The position numbers were made by a program, and so were the translations under genes. Shown piece after piece: positions 26,832 to 35,735 of a stretch of DNA of 64,000 bases (its first letter is position 1; every line of letters begins with the position of its first letter). The notes below the pieces were generated by a model that was not told the origin of the DNA, searched no databases, and worked only from the letters and a program-made list of their open reading frames with translations. Location of the stretch: the NCBI GenBank assembly GCA_026707405.1, contig JAPOWW010000003.1, positions 310,001 to 374,000 of the forward strand. Reading direction: 5' to 3'. This DNA is from Chloroflexota bacterium (GTDB lineage: Bacteria; Chloroflexota; UBA11872; VXNJ01).

Positions 26832-27389
26832 CTAGCCGCCGGCGCGTTCGGTCAGCAGGTCGTCGACGACCTGGAGTCCCTGGATTATCTCGGGGAGGAG
26901 TTTTACGTGGACGTTAATTCCGTGCTTGCCGGGACGGAGCTTTCCCTTGTCGTCGCGGAAGTGGACGCGGGCGAATGCGTAGTCGTTCTTGTTGAAAGTA
27001 GACAGTCCGATCAGCCATTCATCGCCGTCGGAACGGGGGAGTCGGGAAAACACTTTTACGTTCCCGGGAAGATCGTCCGCCGATAGCTCCGGGGGCGCGG
27101 TCTCCACGGCCATGAGGGCGTTGATTATCGCGGACAGAAGTTCTTCGTGGACATTGATACCGTGCTTGCCGGGCCGGAGCATGTCCTTATCGTCGCGGAA
27201 ATAGGCGCGAGCAAATGCATAGTCAGTGTTGTTGAACTTGGAGACCCCGACCAGCCAATCCTCGCGCCGGTTCTTGGGGATTCTCTGAACGATCTCGACG
27301 TCCTTTGGCAGGTCGTCGGCGGTTATCAGTTTGGTGGATTCGGCCATTTCGCTCGCTTCGCTCAAGTGTCGGGATTCGGAATTGAACAC
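26832..27389 (-). CDS. Tandem PC4-like (transcriptional coactivator p15 fold) protein
   Basis: The 185-residue product consists of two near-identical units set exactly 80 residues apart: DDLP at 25 and 105, YAFARxxFRDDK in both, and RPGKHGINVH at 72-81 and 152-161. The FRDDKxxLRPGKHGI pattern is the core of the PC4/Sub1 fold, whose dimer binds single-stranded or melted DNA. Here two copies in one chain could make an intramolecular dimer. The function in bacteria is uncertain; ssDNA protection or transcription roles are inferred from the family. The start could be GTG at 27389 or ATG at 27347, and neither has a strong ribosome-binding site. Confidence 0.65.
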   Translation of the reverse strand: MFNSESRHLSEASEMAESTKLITADDLPKDVEIVQRIPKNRREDWLVGVSKFNNTDYAFARAYFRDDKDMLRPGKHGINVHEELLSAIINALMAVETAPPELSADDLPGNVKVFSRLPRSDGDEWLIGLSTFNKNDYAFARVHFRDDKGKLRPGKHGINVHVKLLPEIIQGLQVVDDLLTERAGG

Positions 27390-27493
27390 GATACAACGAC
27401 GGACCCGATGAGTCGGGACCTTTTTAATGTATCAACAAACGCCGTCTTTCCAAGACATGGGTGTTTCGCTTCCGCCGTGGGGCATCGTGATGG

Positions 27494-28870
27494 TTAGGAC
27501 GGCTCCAGCTCCCACACCTGCACTCTGCCCAGCGAACCAAGGATCGGGTCGGCGTGCTTGGAGGCGCTGCCGATTCCCGCCACGACCTTGCCCGCGATCT
27601 TAATGAACTGCCCCTTCCGTCCTGAGCGATATACCACCTCGTCGTCGGGAGGAGTCGAAAAGAAATGCGAGCGGCTGATGACTTTCCAACCGGTGTCGCG
27701 AAACAGCTTTTTGGCCTCCCGCCGCGTGAGCGCCTTGAACGGACCGAGGTGGGGATCGGGGGCGAGGGCGTACTCCACGCCCCTGTGGCCTATGGCTTTG
27801 CGGAACTGTTTGAGGATGGAGTAATAGGAGTTGCGGTTAGTGAAGGCGACGACCAGACGTCCCTTGGGGCGGATCAGGTCACGCAGGCGCCTGAGCAATC
27901 GCAACTGCTCGGTTCGCGGCAAGGACTCAAGACGGAAGATACACGTTATGAAGTCGTATGAGACGCCGTTCATGCTGTAGAAGTTGGAGTATTCGACTTC
28001 GGTAACGGAGCGTACGACCCTGGCCCTAATAAATTCGCGGACCTGCTCGGTCATTTCCACGGCGGTGATGTCGGCGTCCGGAAAACTCCGTGAGAACGCT
28101 TCGGTGTATATCCCCGTGCAAGGCAATACGTCGAGCCACTGGCATTCGCCGGTCGGGGACCACCGGCGAATCGCCGCGTTGACCGCCTCGAACTCCGAGA
28201 TTATGGGCTTGTTGTAATGGGCGCCGTTGCGAATTTTGGCCATCTGGAAATGGCTAATCTGATCCATCGACCACACGTTGGGGTCTTCCTCGAACGGCCA
28301 GTGACCGGTCCCCTTGTAATGGTTGAAGTGGAGCACGGAGTCGATCGAGCGACGCCGCGGCGCGCGCAGATTGAGCTTGTAGTAGCCGAAGAGAACGAGC
28401 GCAAGGACGGTCTGCTCCTCCGGAAGCCGCAGGAGCCTCTTGATCCGGCCCACGTTACCGAGCGTGTCCACCCAGCAGCCGCCCAGTCCCAAATCGTGTG
28501 CCATCAACATCATGTTCTGAACGGCCGCCGACGCGCTCTGCACCCAGGCGAGGTTCTCGCGCGTGTACTTGTGCGAATACGTTACGAAAATTGCGACCGG
28601 CGCAAGAGTGATGAACCTAGTCTCTTCGGCTATCTGGTCGATCAGCTCCGGGTCGTCGACGGCGATGAACTCCCACAGCTGCAGATTGCAGGCGCTTGGG
28701 GCGTAGCGGGCGGCGTCGATGATTTGGTCGACGACCTCGCGCGGAACGGGGTCTTTCTTGAACTTGCGTACCGTTCGACGGCTGAAAATTGCTTCTTGAA
28801 GTTCCAACTGAATCTTGCTTCGTAGAATGGCCAGCCAAAGATTTTGCCTAATATAGCGTCTGATTTCCAC
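27494..28870 (-). CDS. Nitroreductase-methyltransferase fusion protein
   Basis: This 458-residue protein joins two domains. Residues about 25-190 are a nitroreductase-fold FMN domain, starting AIFSRRTVRKFKKDP with the FMN-phosphate arginines, then AARYAPSACNLQLWEF and AHDLGLGGCWVDTLG. Residues about 225-420 look like a class I SAM methyltransferase: a degenerate motif I WLDVLPCTGIYTEAF, then ITAVEMTEQ, YDFITCIFRLESL and RPKGRLVVAFTNRNS. Nitroreductases usually stand alone, so the fusion is unusual. It suggests coupled reduction and methylation of one small molecule, but the substrate is unknown. The frame is continuous, with no sign of a sequencing join. Confidence 0.7.
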   Translation of the reverse strand: MEIRRYIRQNLWLAILRSKIQLELQEAIFSRRTVRKFKKDPVPREVVDQIIDAARYAPSACNLQLWEFIAVDDPELIDQIAEETRFITLAPVAIFVTYSHKYTRENLAWVQSASAAVQNMMLMAHDLGLGGCWVDTLGNVGRIKRLLRLPEEQTVLALVLFGYYKLNLRAPRRRSIDSVLHFNHYKGTGHWPFEEDPNVWSMDQISHFQMAKIRNGAHYNKPIISEFEAVNAAIRRWSPTGECQWLDVLPCTGIYTEAFSRSFPDADITAVEMTEQVREFIRARVVRSVTEVEYSNFYSMNGVSYDFITCIFRLESLPRTEQLRLLRRLRDLIRPKGRLVVAFTNRNSYYSILKQFRKAIGHRGVEYALAPDPHLGPFKALTRREAKKLFRDTGWKVISRSHFFSTPPDDEVVYRSGRKGQFIKIAGKVVAGIGSASKHADPILGSLGRVQVWELEPS

Positions 28871-28914
28871 GGACGGGTAGATTTTCCCGGTTCACATTGT
28901 TTGAGAGGGGTGCA

Positions 28915-29850
28915 TTGACGCGATCGCTGGTTACGGGCGGGGCCGGTTTTCTGGGATCCCATCTTGTCGACGCGCTGGTCGACCGGGGCGACGAGGTAGC
29001 GGCGCTAGACAATCTCGTCACCGGGAAGCGGGAGAAGCTGCATCCTGACGCCCGGCTCATCGAGGCGGATGTGCTCGACGTGGATCGCGTCCGCGGTGAG
29101 ACCGAGGATTTTCGGCCCGATTTCGTTTTTCATCTTGCGGCGCAGGCCGACCCCAAGCGCGCGTTCACCGATCCCGGATTCGACGCCGAAGTGAATGTGA
29201 AGGGGACCATCAACGTGGCGCTAGCGGCCCTGGAATGCGGCGCACGCAAGCTGGTCTTTACGTCTACCGGGGGGGCGATGTACGGCAGCCCCGACCCCTC
29301 GATACTGCCCGTGGACGAGAGTTTTGCGGTGGCACCGGCGTCGCCTTACGGAATGTCGAAATACTGCGCGGAGCTCTATCTAGGGATGCTGGGAATGCAG
29401 CGCGGACTGGAGTATTCGATTCTTCGCCCCGCCAACGTCTACGGTCCCAGGCAAGAGCCGGAGTCGGAAGTGGGCGTGGTGCTGATCTTTCTGGAGCAAA
29501 TGCTGGCGGGAGTGACGCCGACGATGCGAGGGTTCGGCAAGGCAACACGCGATTACGTGTTCGTGGGGGACGTCGTGCAGGCGCTAGTGCTCGCGTCCGA
29601 GCGGGGCCGGGCGAAGCCGTATCACGTCGGCAGCGGAGTAGAGGTGGACGTGGAAACGATTTTCGAGGGTCTGCAAAGACGGCTGGACACTTCGTTCGTG
29701 CCCGAGCGCGTTCCGCTGGCACCGGGCGAGGTCGAAAGAATGGCGCTGGACGCGAGCCTGGCGGCGAAGGAGCTAGGCTGGCGGCCAAAGTATTCGCTGA
29801 ACGAAGGGCTGGACAAGACCGTGGAACACCTGGAGTCGGGCCGCCGTTAG
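28915..29850 (+). CDS. NAD-dependent epimerase (UDP-glucose 4-epimerase-like SDR)
   Basis: This extended SDR of 311 residues has the NAD motif TGGAGFLGSHLVDAL at the N-terminus, DFVFHLAAQADPKRAF, the TSTGGAMYG active-site strand and Tyr/Lys in SPYGMSKYCAE. The later RPANVYGPRQ and TRDYVFVGDVVQA are typical of UDP-galactose/glucose 4-epimerases and dTDP-sugar relatives. The exact sugar is unknown. The frame is open from 28897, but the TTG at 28915 has GAGAGGGG just upstream and the expected N-terminus. It is divergent from the nitroreductase-methyltransferase fusion with a very short shared region of about 44 nt. Confidence 0.83.
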   Translation: MTRSLVTGGAGFLGSHLVDALVDRGDEVAALDNLVTGKREKLHPDARLIEADVLDVDRVRGETEDFRPDFVFHLAAQADPKRAFTDPGFDAEVNVKGTINVALAALECGARKLVFTSTGGAMYGSPDPSILPVDESFAVAPASPYGMSKYCAELYLGMLGMQRGLEYSILRPANVYGPRQEPESEVGVVLIFLEQMLAGVTPTMRGFGKATRDYVFVGDVVQALVLASERGRAKPYHVGSGVEVDVETIFEGLQRRLDTSFVPERVPLAPGEVERMALDASLAAKELGWRPKYSLNEGLDKTVEHLESGRR

Positions 29851-29858
29851 GCCGCGTG

Positions 29859-30545
29859 TCACCTGACTCGGACGACCACCTCGGGTTCGGTCAGGTATTG
29901 CCGCACCTCCGCTTCCATGTCGGTGCGGATTAGAGCGACCAGCATATCGCCCGATTGCAGGCGCAGGTCGGTCTGCGGCAGTAGAGTGTCCGTTCCGCGA
30001 ATAATGAGACACAGGTTGCCGCCCATGCCCCTAAGATTCACCTCACCTATGGTGCGAGAAACCGCCTGCGAATCCTCGGGAAGCCTTATCTCGACAAGCT
30101 CGAGATCGCTTTCGTCAAGTCGAAGCAGGTGGACGATGGCGCCGGTGGGGATGTCCTGCTCGATCATCGAGAGAATCAGGTCGGTGCTGCTGACGGTGTG
30201 ATCGACGCCGAGCCGCTTGAATATGATCGCGTTTTTTGGATTGTTGATTCTCGCGATGGTCCTGGCCTTCTCATGTGAGAGCGTTCGCGCCAACTGGCAG
30301 ATTATGAGGTTGTCCTCGTCGTCGCCGGTTACGGCGATGACGAGGTCGGCGCGCGTGACGCCGGCATGAAGGAGCCAACGCCCTTCGCAGGCGTCGTGCG
30401 GGTGAACGATGCTGCCGAGGTCCATCGACAGCGTGTGCGCCCTGCGGCGGTTCTTCTCGATGAGAACGATCTCGTGGCCCATGTTCAGCAGGGCTTTAGA
30501 CAGGTGATATCCGACCTTTCCGCCTCCGGCGACGACGGTGAACAT
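29859..30545 (-). CDS. TrkA-type NAD-binding potassium transport regulator (TrkA-N plus TrkA-C)
   Basis: This 228-residue protein has an N-terminal RCK/TrkA-N Rossmann domain (VVAGGGKVGYHLSKAL, VLIEKN, ADLVIAVTGDDEDNL) and a C-terminal TrkA-C domain from about residue 140 (LVEIRLPEDSQAVSRTIGEV to SGDMLVALIR). Such proteins gate potassium channels or transporters by binding nucleotides. It directly follows a second, shorter TrkA-N gene with no intergenic base. No TrkH/KtrB-type membrane subunit is encoded in the window, so the partner channel is elsewhere. Confidence 0.8.
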   Translation of the reverse strand: MFTVVAGGGKVGYHLSKALLNMGHEIVLIEKNRRRAHTLSMDLGSIVHPHDACEGRWLLHAGVTRADLVIAVTGDDEDNLIICQLARTLSHEKARTIARINNPKNAIIFKRLGVDHTVSSTDLILSMIEQDIPTGAIVHLLRLDESDLELVEIRLPEDSQAVSRTIGEVNLRGMGGNLCLIIRGTDTLLPQTDLRLQSGDMLVALIRTDMEAEVRQYLTEPEVVVRVR

Positions 30546-30962
30546 CTACTTCCCGTCTCCGTTGGCCGCACCCAATGCTTCGCGAATTTTCAAAGCGCCC
30601 ACCGTGGTCGGGCACATCGTGGTCAACCCCGAAGCCGCATAGGCTTCGCTCCGCACGGGATCGCTGCATCTTGCGACGACTTTTTCGACGCCGAATATCT
30701 TCTGGGCGATCTGGGCGGACATCAGGTTGCTATTGTCGCCGTTGGTCGTAGTTATGAACGCGTCGGCCCGTTCCGCACCAGCGTTCTTCAGGACGTCTTC
30801 GTCGATGCCGTTGCCAGTTATGGTGGACCCGCGGAAATCGTCGCCCAGCCGCGTAAATGAGTCTGGATCTTTGTCAATAACGACCACGGCGTGACCTTCG
30901 GCGCAGAAGTCCGTGGCGAGGAGCGCGCCGACGCGGCCGCAGCCGACGATTATCACGTACAC
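30546..30962 (-). CDS. TrkA-N (RCK) domain protein
   Basis: This 138-residue protein contains only the RCK N-domain: YVIIVGCGRVGALLATDF at the start (GxGxxG), VVVIDKD for the adenosine ribose, and ADAFITTTNGDNSNLM. It lacks a TrkA-C domain, unlike the gene immediately downstream, with which it is abutted. Together the pair resembles the two halves of a duplicated TrkA split into separate genes and is likely to act as one ligand-gated potassium transport regulator. The C-terminal tail is a short polar extension. Confidence 0.78.
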   Translation of the reverse strand: MYVIIVGCGRVGALLATDFCAEGHAVVVIDKDPDSFTRLGDDFRGSTITGNGIDEDVLKNAGAERADAFITTTNGDNSNLMSAQIAQKIFGVEKVVARCSDPVRSEAYAASGLTTMCPTTVGALKIREALGAANGDGK

Positions 30963-31146
30963 AGTGCCGCTCCTTTAGCCCGCCCTTCGGACATCGAGGC
31001 TTTCGATCCGCCCACGAGGGCAAGGCCAGCTCGTCTTTGACCGCCCACCGGGCAACCGGATAGCCGCCGGGGTTGCCGAATGCGGGTGCATTGGGCGAAT
31101 CTGTTGGGAGCGGACGCGGCTAACGACAAAGCGGGAGGCCACACTC

Positions 31147-31470
31147 ATGATCTATGAACTGCGTACGTATTACATCATGCCGGGCAAAATGCCGGACATA
31201 CAGAGCAGGTTCGCCAACCATACGCTTGGATTCTTCGATAAGCATGGGGTCCAGGTCGTGGGATTCTGGACTGAATTGGTCGGGCAAAACGACACGTTGG
31301 TCTATATCACGGCCTTTGAGAGCATGGCGGACCGCGAAGAAAAGTGGAACGCATTCATGTCTGATCCGGGGTGGCTCGCTGTCCGCGCGGAGACGGAGAG
31401 GGACGGGCAGATCGTAGCGCGCGTCGAGAACCGGATTCTGCAGCCGACCGAATTCTCGCCGCTACAGTAG
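31147..31470 (+). CDS. NIPSNAP-family protein
   Basis: This 107-residue protein fits the NIPSNAP ferredoxin-like fold. It starts MIYELRTYYIMPGKMPDIQS and has FFDKHGVQVVGFWTEL and ITAFESMADREEKWNAF, the recurring blocks of this family. Bacterial members are small dimeric proteins of mostly unknown function, often encoded beside oxidoreductases, as here (an SDR gene follows in 14 nt). AGCGGGAGG precedes the ATG. No export or membrane signal is seen. Confidence 0.82.
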   Translation: MIYELRTYYIMPGKMPDIQSRFANHTLGFFDKHGVQVVGFWTELVGQNDTLVYITAFESMADREEKWNAFMSDPGWLAVRAETERDGQIVARVENRILQPTEFSPLQ

Positions 31471-31483
31471 GAATGAAGCGCTG

Positions 31484-32263
31484 ATGGCAGATCAAAGCAA
31501 CAATGACAGAGAGTTTTCACTCGAAGGGCGGGTCGCGCTGGTTACCGGAGGTGGCCGGGGGATTGGCGAAGGCATCTGCATGGGGTTCGCCAAGGCCGGC
31601 GCCGATCTCGTGGTGGCGGCGCGCTCCGCGGATGAAATAGACCGGGTCGCCGCGGCCGCGCAAGCGCTTGGGCGGCGGGCTATCGCCGTGGAGACCGACG
31701 TGGGCGACCTGGATTCGCTCGACCGGCTGTTCGAGGCCGTGCGGGGGGAATATGGCCGCCTGGACATACTCGCCAACTGCGCGGGGGTAAACGTTCGTAA
31801 ACCCGCGGTGGAAGTCCTGCCCGAGGACTGGGATTTCGTGCACAACATCAACCTTCGCGGGATGTTCTTTGCGTGCCAGCACGCGTTGAAGATGATGGAC
31901 GGCGGAGGGTATGGAAGGATAATCAACATAGCTTCGCTGGCGACGTTCATCGGGATAAATCCGTTGACGGTCTACAGCGCCAGCAAGGGAGGGGTGGGGC
32001 AGCTTACGAAGGCGCTGGCGATCGAATTCGCGACCCAGCCGATTACCGTCAACGCCATCGCGCCGGGCTACATACACACCGAAATGACCAAACCGGTGTT
32101 CGAGCACCCGGAGCGCGGCCCGTGGGTTATGAGCAGGATTCCGGCGCGCAGGTGGGGCTGGCCGGTGGATATCGCGGGAGCGGCGGTATTTCTGGCTTCT
32201 CCGGCGGCGGCGTACGTTACCGGGCAAGTACTGGCGGTCGATGGCGGGTGGCTTGCAGGCTAG
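31484..32263 (+). CDS. SDR-family oxidoreductase
   Basis: This 259-residue classical short-chain dehydrogenase has TGGGRGIGEGI for NAD(P) binding, NCAGVN, the catalytic Ser in INIASLATF and YSASKGGVGQ for Tyr/Lys, and the C-terminal SPAAAYVTGQVLAVDGGW. The overall pattern is that of glucose/ribitol or gluconate 5-dehydrogenase-like enzymes, but the substrate is not assignable. It follows the NIPSNAP gene closely and is itself followed by a nitroreductase, so the three may be co-transcribed. Confidence 0.88.
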   Translation: MADQSNNDREFSLEGRVALVTGGGRGIGEGICMGFAKAGADLVVAARSADEIDRVAAAAQALGRRAIAVETDVGDLDSLDRLFEAVRGEYGRLDILANCAGVNVRKPAVEVLPEDWDFVHNINLRGMFFACQHALKMMDGGGYGRIINIASLATFIGINPLTVYSASKGGVGQLTKALAIEFATQPITVNAIAPGYIHTEMTKPVFEHPERGPWVMSRIPARRWGWPVDIAGAAVFLASPAAAYVTGQVLAVDGGWLAG

Positions 32264-32314
32264 CGGTAAGGTCTAAAACGGGGCGGAGTACGATTTCGAG
32301 TGGAGATGGCCTAG

Positions 32315-32887
32315 ATGGAAGTCCTCGAGGCAATACGCACGCGGCGCAGCGTTAAGCGCGTTACCGACCAGTCACCGTCGCGTCGCGACATCGAGGAAAT
32401 GCTGGAAGCGGCGCTATGGGCACCCAATCATCACTTCACGGAGCCGTGGCAGTTTCACGTCATCGCCGGGGATGAGCGCGCCAAGATGAGCGAGCACGTG
32501 GCCGCAGCGATAGAGCGCGAGTCGATGCCAGGCGACGAAGCCGCAGCGGCTGCGGCCACGAAAGCCAGAGGCGCGCTCTTGCGGGCGCCCGTGGTGATAG
32601 CGGTGACGGTGTGCGTGAGCGACGACCCGGTGCTTGCCCTGGAGGACTACGCGGCGGCTTGCTGCGCGATCCAGAATCTGACGCTTGCGGCCTGGTCGAG
32701 GGGTATCGGAAGCAAATGGAGAACGGGCGCCATGTGTCTCTACGCCTCGGCCAAAGAGTACATGGGCGTGAGCCAGGACGACTGCGTCGTCGGTTACATC
32801 TATCTGGGCTATCCGGGGCGAAACGCCGTTGGCCAGGGACGGGAGCGGAGCCAGGATTGCATTCGCTGGCTCGGCTGGGACGAATAG
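32315..32887 (+). CDS. Nitroreductase-family FMN protein
   Basis: This 190-residue nitroreductase-fold flavoprotein starts MEVLEAIRTRRSVKRVTDQ with the FMN-binding arginines, then ALWAPNHHFTEPWQFHVI, and has ENLxL-like packing in CAIQNLTLAAWSRGIGSKW near the C-terminus. It should bind FMN as a homodimer and reduce quinones, nitro compounds or enones with NAD(P)H. It is a separate gene from the nitroreductase fused to a methyltransferase at 27494-28870, and the two share only the general fold. GGAGATGG lies upstream of the ATG. Confidence 0.85.
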   Translation: MEVLEAIRTRRSVKRVTDQSPSRRDIEEMLEAALWAPNHHFTEPWQFHVIAGDERAKMSEHVAAAIERESMPGDEAAAAAATKARGALLRAPVVIAVTVCVSDDPVLALEDYAAACCAIQNLTLAAWSRGIGSKWRTGAMCLYASAKEYMGVSQDDCVVGYIYLGYPGRNAVGQGRERSQDCIRWLGWDE

Positions 32888-32936
32888 TCGACCGGGGCGG
32901 ATTTCGCCCGGCGTCAACGCCCGTGGGTAGTAAGCG

Positions 32937-33920
32937 ATGACTGCCGATATCAGCGTGCGGAACCTCGTCAAGCACTATCTGGTGCCCGTGCGCGAGGGCG
33001 GGCTGCGGGCGTCGATCAAGGGCGTATTCAAACGGCGGCACCGGCGAGTGCGCGCGGTGGATGGCATTTCGTTCGAGGTCGCGAGAGGCGAGATAGTCGG
33101 ATTCCTGGGACCGAACGGGGCCGGGAAGACGACGGCGCTGAAAGTGCTGAGCGGCTTGCTATACCCAACAGACGGTGAGGTTGCAGTACTCGGTCATACG
33201 CCGTGGCAGCGGAAGCGCGACTTCCTGAGTCGAATGACGCTGATAATGGGTCAGCGTCAGCAGCTTTTCTGGGACCTGCCCGGGATCGATACCTTCCTCG
33301 TGAACAAGGCGGTGTTCGGTCTGGACGAACCGACTTACGAGGCGTCTTTCAACCTACTTTCGGAGATGCTCGAGTTGGGTGATCTGCTGTACAAGCCGGT
33401 GCGCCAGCTATCGCTGGGCGAACGGATGAAGTCGGAGCTGGCGGCGGGTCTTCTGCATTCGCCGAGCGTGCTGTTTCTCGATGAGCCGACGCTTGGTCTC
33501 GACGTCACCATGCAGCAACGAATAAGGCAGTTCATCAAGGACTACAACGCCGCGACCGGGGCGACGATTCTGTTGACGAGTCACTACATGGCGGACGTGA
33601 AGGCGCTTGCGGAACGGGTCATCGTGATCGACCAGGGACTTGTGCTCTACGACGGCTTGCTGCAAGGACTTGTCGAAAGTTACGCGCCTCACAAAACGAT
33701 AACGCTGCAATTCGAGCAGCCGGTGGAGATCAAGGACCTGGAGCGGTATGGCGAGGTCGAGCGTATCGACGAATTGCAGTTCCGGATCAAAACGGCCAAG
33801 GACGCCGCTCCGGGCGCCACCGCCCGCCTGCTAGCCGACCTGCCGGTGGCCGACTTGAGCGTGGAGGACCCAGCTCTGGAAGACGTGATCGACCAAGTGT
33901 TCCGAACGGCTGCCGAATAG
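32937..33920 (+). CDS. ABC-2 type exporter ATP-binding subunit
   Basis: This 327-residue ABC ATPase has Walker A LGPNGAGKTTALKVL, Q-loop GQRQQLFWDLP, signature LSLGERMK (a variant of LSGGQ) and Walker B VLFLDEPTLGLD, followed by the H-switch TSHYMAD. A C-terminal domain of about 80 residues follows. It resembles the ATPase of the two-permease ABC-2 family that includes viologen and daunorubicin-type exporters. The next two genes encode the permeases, the first starting only 6 nt downstream. Confidence 0.88.
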   Translation: MTADISVRNLVKHYLVPVREGGLRASIKGVFKRRHRRVRAVDGISFEVARGEIVGFLGPNGAGKTTALKVLSGLLYPTDGEVAVLGHTPWQRKRDFLSRMTLIMGQRQQLFWDLPGIDTFLVNKAVFGLDEPTYEASFNLLSEMLELGDLLYKPVRQLSLGERMKSELAAGLLHSPSVLFLDEPTLGLDVTMQQRIRQFIKDYNAATGATILLTSHYMADVKALAERVIVIDQGLVLYDGLLQGLVESYAPHKTITLQFEQPVEIKDLERYGEVERIDELQFRIKTAKDAAPGATARLLADLPVADLSVEDPALEDVIDQVFRTAAE

Positions 33921-33925
33921 CGGCA

Positions 33926-34723
33926 ATGCGTCACATACTCGTCGGGTTTGCAGCCTTTACCAGGAGCGAACTGGCAAACCTCTTCCAGTACCGGGTAATG
34001 ATGTTCCTCTATGCGCTCTGGGATGTCGTCAATCCCATCATTTACCTTATCGTGTGGTCCCTGGTGGCGGGAGAGCGCCAGATATCCGGGTTCAGTCGCG
34101 ACGATTTCATCATGTACTACCTGGTTTTCATGGTGGTCTCGCACCTCGCGCTGGCCATCGAGGTCTACACGTTCGGTCCTTTGATCGAGCGAGGCCAGCT
34201 ATCGCCGAGACTGTTGCGGCCTATACATCCGTGGTGGCACGCGGCTGCCGTGAACATCTCCTACAAAGTCGTCAACCTCATCATGCTCATTCCGGTTTGG
34301 ATAGGTCTCTTTCTGGTGTTGCGTCCAGCCTTTCCGGGGGACTGGATAACGGTGGCGCTATTCCTACCGGCGCTCGCCGCGGCGATCGTGCTGTCGTTTT
34401 TCATCGGCTCGCTGTTTGCGATGCTTGCGTTCTGGACTACGCGCTCTTTCTCGTTCTGGCAGATCTGGACGAGCTTGCTGTTTCTAATGGGCGGGCAAGT
34501 GGCGCCGGTCGCCGTGCTGCCCGGATTCGTGCGCGACGTGGCGGTGGCGCTGCCGGCCCGGTATGCGTTGGGCTTTCCGGTCGAGGTCATCCTGGGCCAG
34601 CTTGACGCCGGGGAGCTTGTGATGGGGTTCGCCATGCAGGCGGGTTGGATAGCCCTGGCGGCGCTGGCGTTTGCGTTTGTCTGGAGAAGCGGTATCAAGC
34701 GCTATTCGGCGGTCGGGGCATAG
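33926..34723 (+). CDS. ABC-2 type exporter permease subunit 1
   Basis: This 265-residue membrane protein has about six hydrophobic segments, beginning after an amphipathic helix at the N-terminus (TRSELANLFQYRVMMFLYALWD). This is the usual form of ABC-2 permeases of the two-subunit type. It lies between the ATPase and a second permease, with 6-nt and 3-nt gaps, so the three are surely one operon. The transported molecule cannot be read from sequence; related systems export hydrophobic toxins or lipids. Confidence 0.82.
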   Translation: MRHILVGFAAFTRSELANLFQYRVMMFLYALWDVVNPIIYLIVWSLVAGERQISGFSRDDFIMYYLVFMVVSHLALAIEVYTFGPLIERGQLSPRLLRPIHPWWHAAAVNISYKVVNLIMLIPVWIGLFLVLRPAFPGDWITVALFLPALAAAIVLSFFIGSLFAMLAFWTTRSFSFWQIWTSLLFLMGGQVAPVAVLPGFVRDVAVALPARYALGFPVEVILGQLDAGELVMGFAMQAGWIALAALAFAFVWRSGIKRYSAVGA

Positions 34724-34725
34724 CG

Positions 34726-35511
34726 ATGAGACTCGCCCGAATCGCCTGGGCCTTTCTGCGATCGGCCGTCCAGCATGAGCTGGCCTATCGCGCGGACTTC
34801 TTTGGGAACGTCGTGCGGAGCCTGCTGGGTACCGGGACGGCATTCGGCGGACTGATGGTGGTCTTCTCACACACGGAGTCCCTGGGAGACTGGAACTTCC
34901 CGCAGATGCTCGGTTTGCTGGGGGTGTTTTACGTCGTCCAGGGAGTGATGGCCGTGTTCATGAGCCCCAGCCTGAACAAGACTGTCGAGGAGGTGCGGGA
35001 GGGGACGTTCGACTACATACTCGTGAAACCGGTGCCGAGCCAGTTCATCGCCTCGACGCGCCGGTTCGTTCTGTGGCACGTGACCGACGTCGCCCTAGGA
35101 GTGGCGATAATCGTGATCGCGGCCGGCCGGCTCGAGGACAAGGTGACCTTGATGGATGTCTTGGTCTTCCTGGCGATGATCTTTACGGCGCTCTCAATCG
35201 TCTATGCGATGTGGCTGAGCCTGACGACGCTGGTTTTCTGGTGGGTGCGGATGGAGAACGTCACGATGATTTTCAACGTGTTCTACGAGACGGGGCGCTA
35301 TCCGGTGGAGATATTTCCGTTCTGGCTGCGGCAGGCGCTGACGTTCATCTTTCCGGTGGCTTTCATTACCACCGTGCCGGCGCGGGCCATTACGGGCCGC
35401 GAGGCTTCCTGGCTGACGTGGATTGCGCCGATTGTCGCAATCGTTGTGGTCCTGGCGGCGTCGAAATTCTGGCGCATCGGATTGAGCCGGTATTCGAGCG
35501 CTTCAAGCTGA
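34726..35511 (+). CDS. ABC-2 type exporter permease subunit 2
   Basis: This second six-segment permease starts MRLARIAWAFLRSAVQHELAYRADFF and shares the family element EEVREGTFDYILVKPVPSQF after the second membrane segment. The frame is open from 34645, but that would overlap the preceding permease. The ATG at 34726, 3 nt after its stop, gives the correct N-terminus and 261 residues. It probably pairs with permease 1 as a heterodimer under the ATPase encoded first in the operon. Confidence 0.82.
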   Translation: MRLARIAWAFLRSAVQHELAYRADFFGNVVRSLLGTGTAFGGLMVVFSHTESLGDWNFPQMLGLLGVFYVVQGVMAVFMSPSLNKTVEEVREGTFDYILVKPVPSQFIASTRRFVLWHVTDVALGVAIIVIAAGRLEDKVTLMDVLVFLAMIFTALSIVYAMWLSLTTLVFWWVRMENVTMIFNVFYETGRYPVEIFPFWLRQALTFIFPVAFITTVPARAITGREASWLTWIAPIVAIVVVLAASKFWRIGLSRYSSASS

Positions 35512-35735
35512 TCTTCAACGGGAGATGCGACCGCCGGGACCGGCGGCGTGGTAAATTGCCCCGCCGCGCCGCGGCAAGTAGTATTGCCTGTCGGTTCCGC
35601 TTGCGGAGCGTCTTCGACCTTTCGTAGCCTTTGGTAGACGTGCGTCAGCGGCCGACCAGTTCGGGCGCCGGGGCAATTCGAGTCGAACCAAGAAAAATCC
35701 GCAGTCGTTCGGTCGCCTGATTCGGGAGGATCTGG

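Noticed and set aside
30963-31146. A cobalamin riboswitch between trkA and the NIPSNAP gene
   Set aside because: A GGCAACC/GGTTGCC inverted repeat occurs, but no B12-box sequence is present and neighbouring genes are not B12-related.
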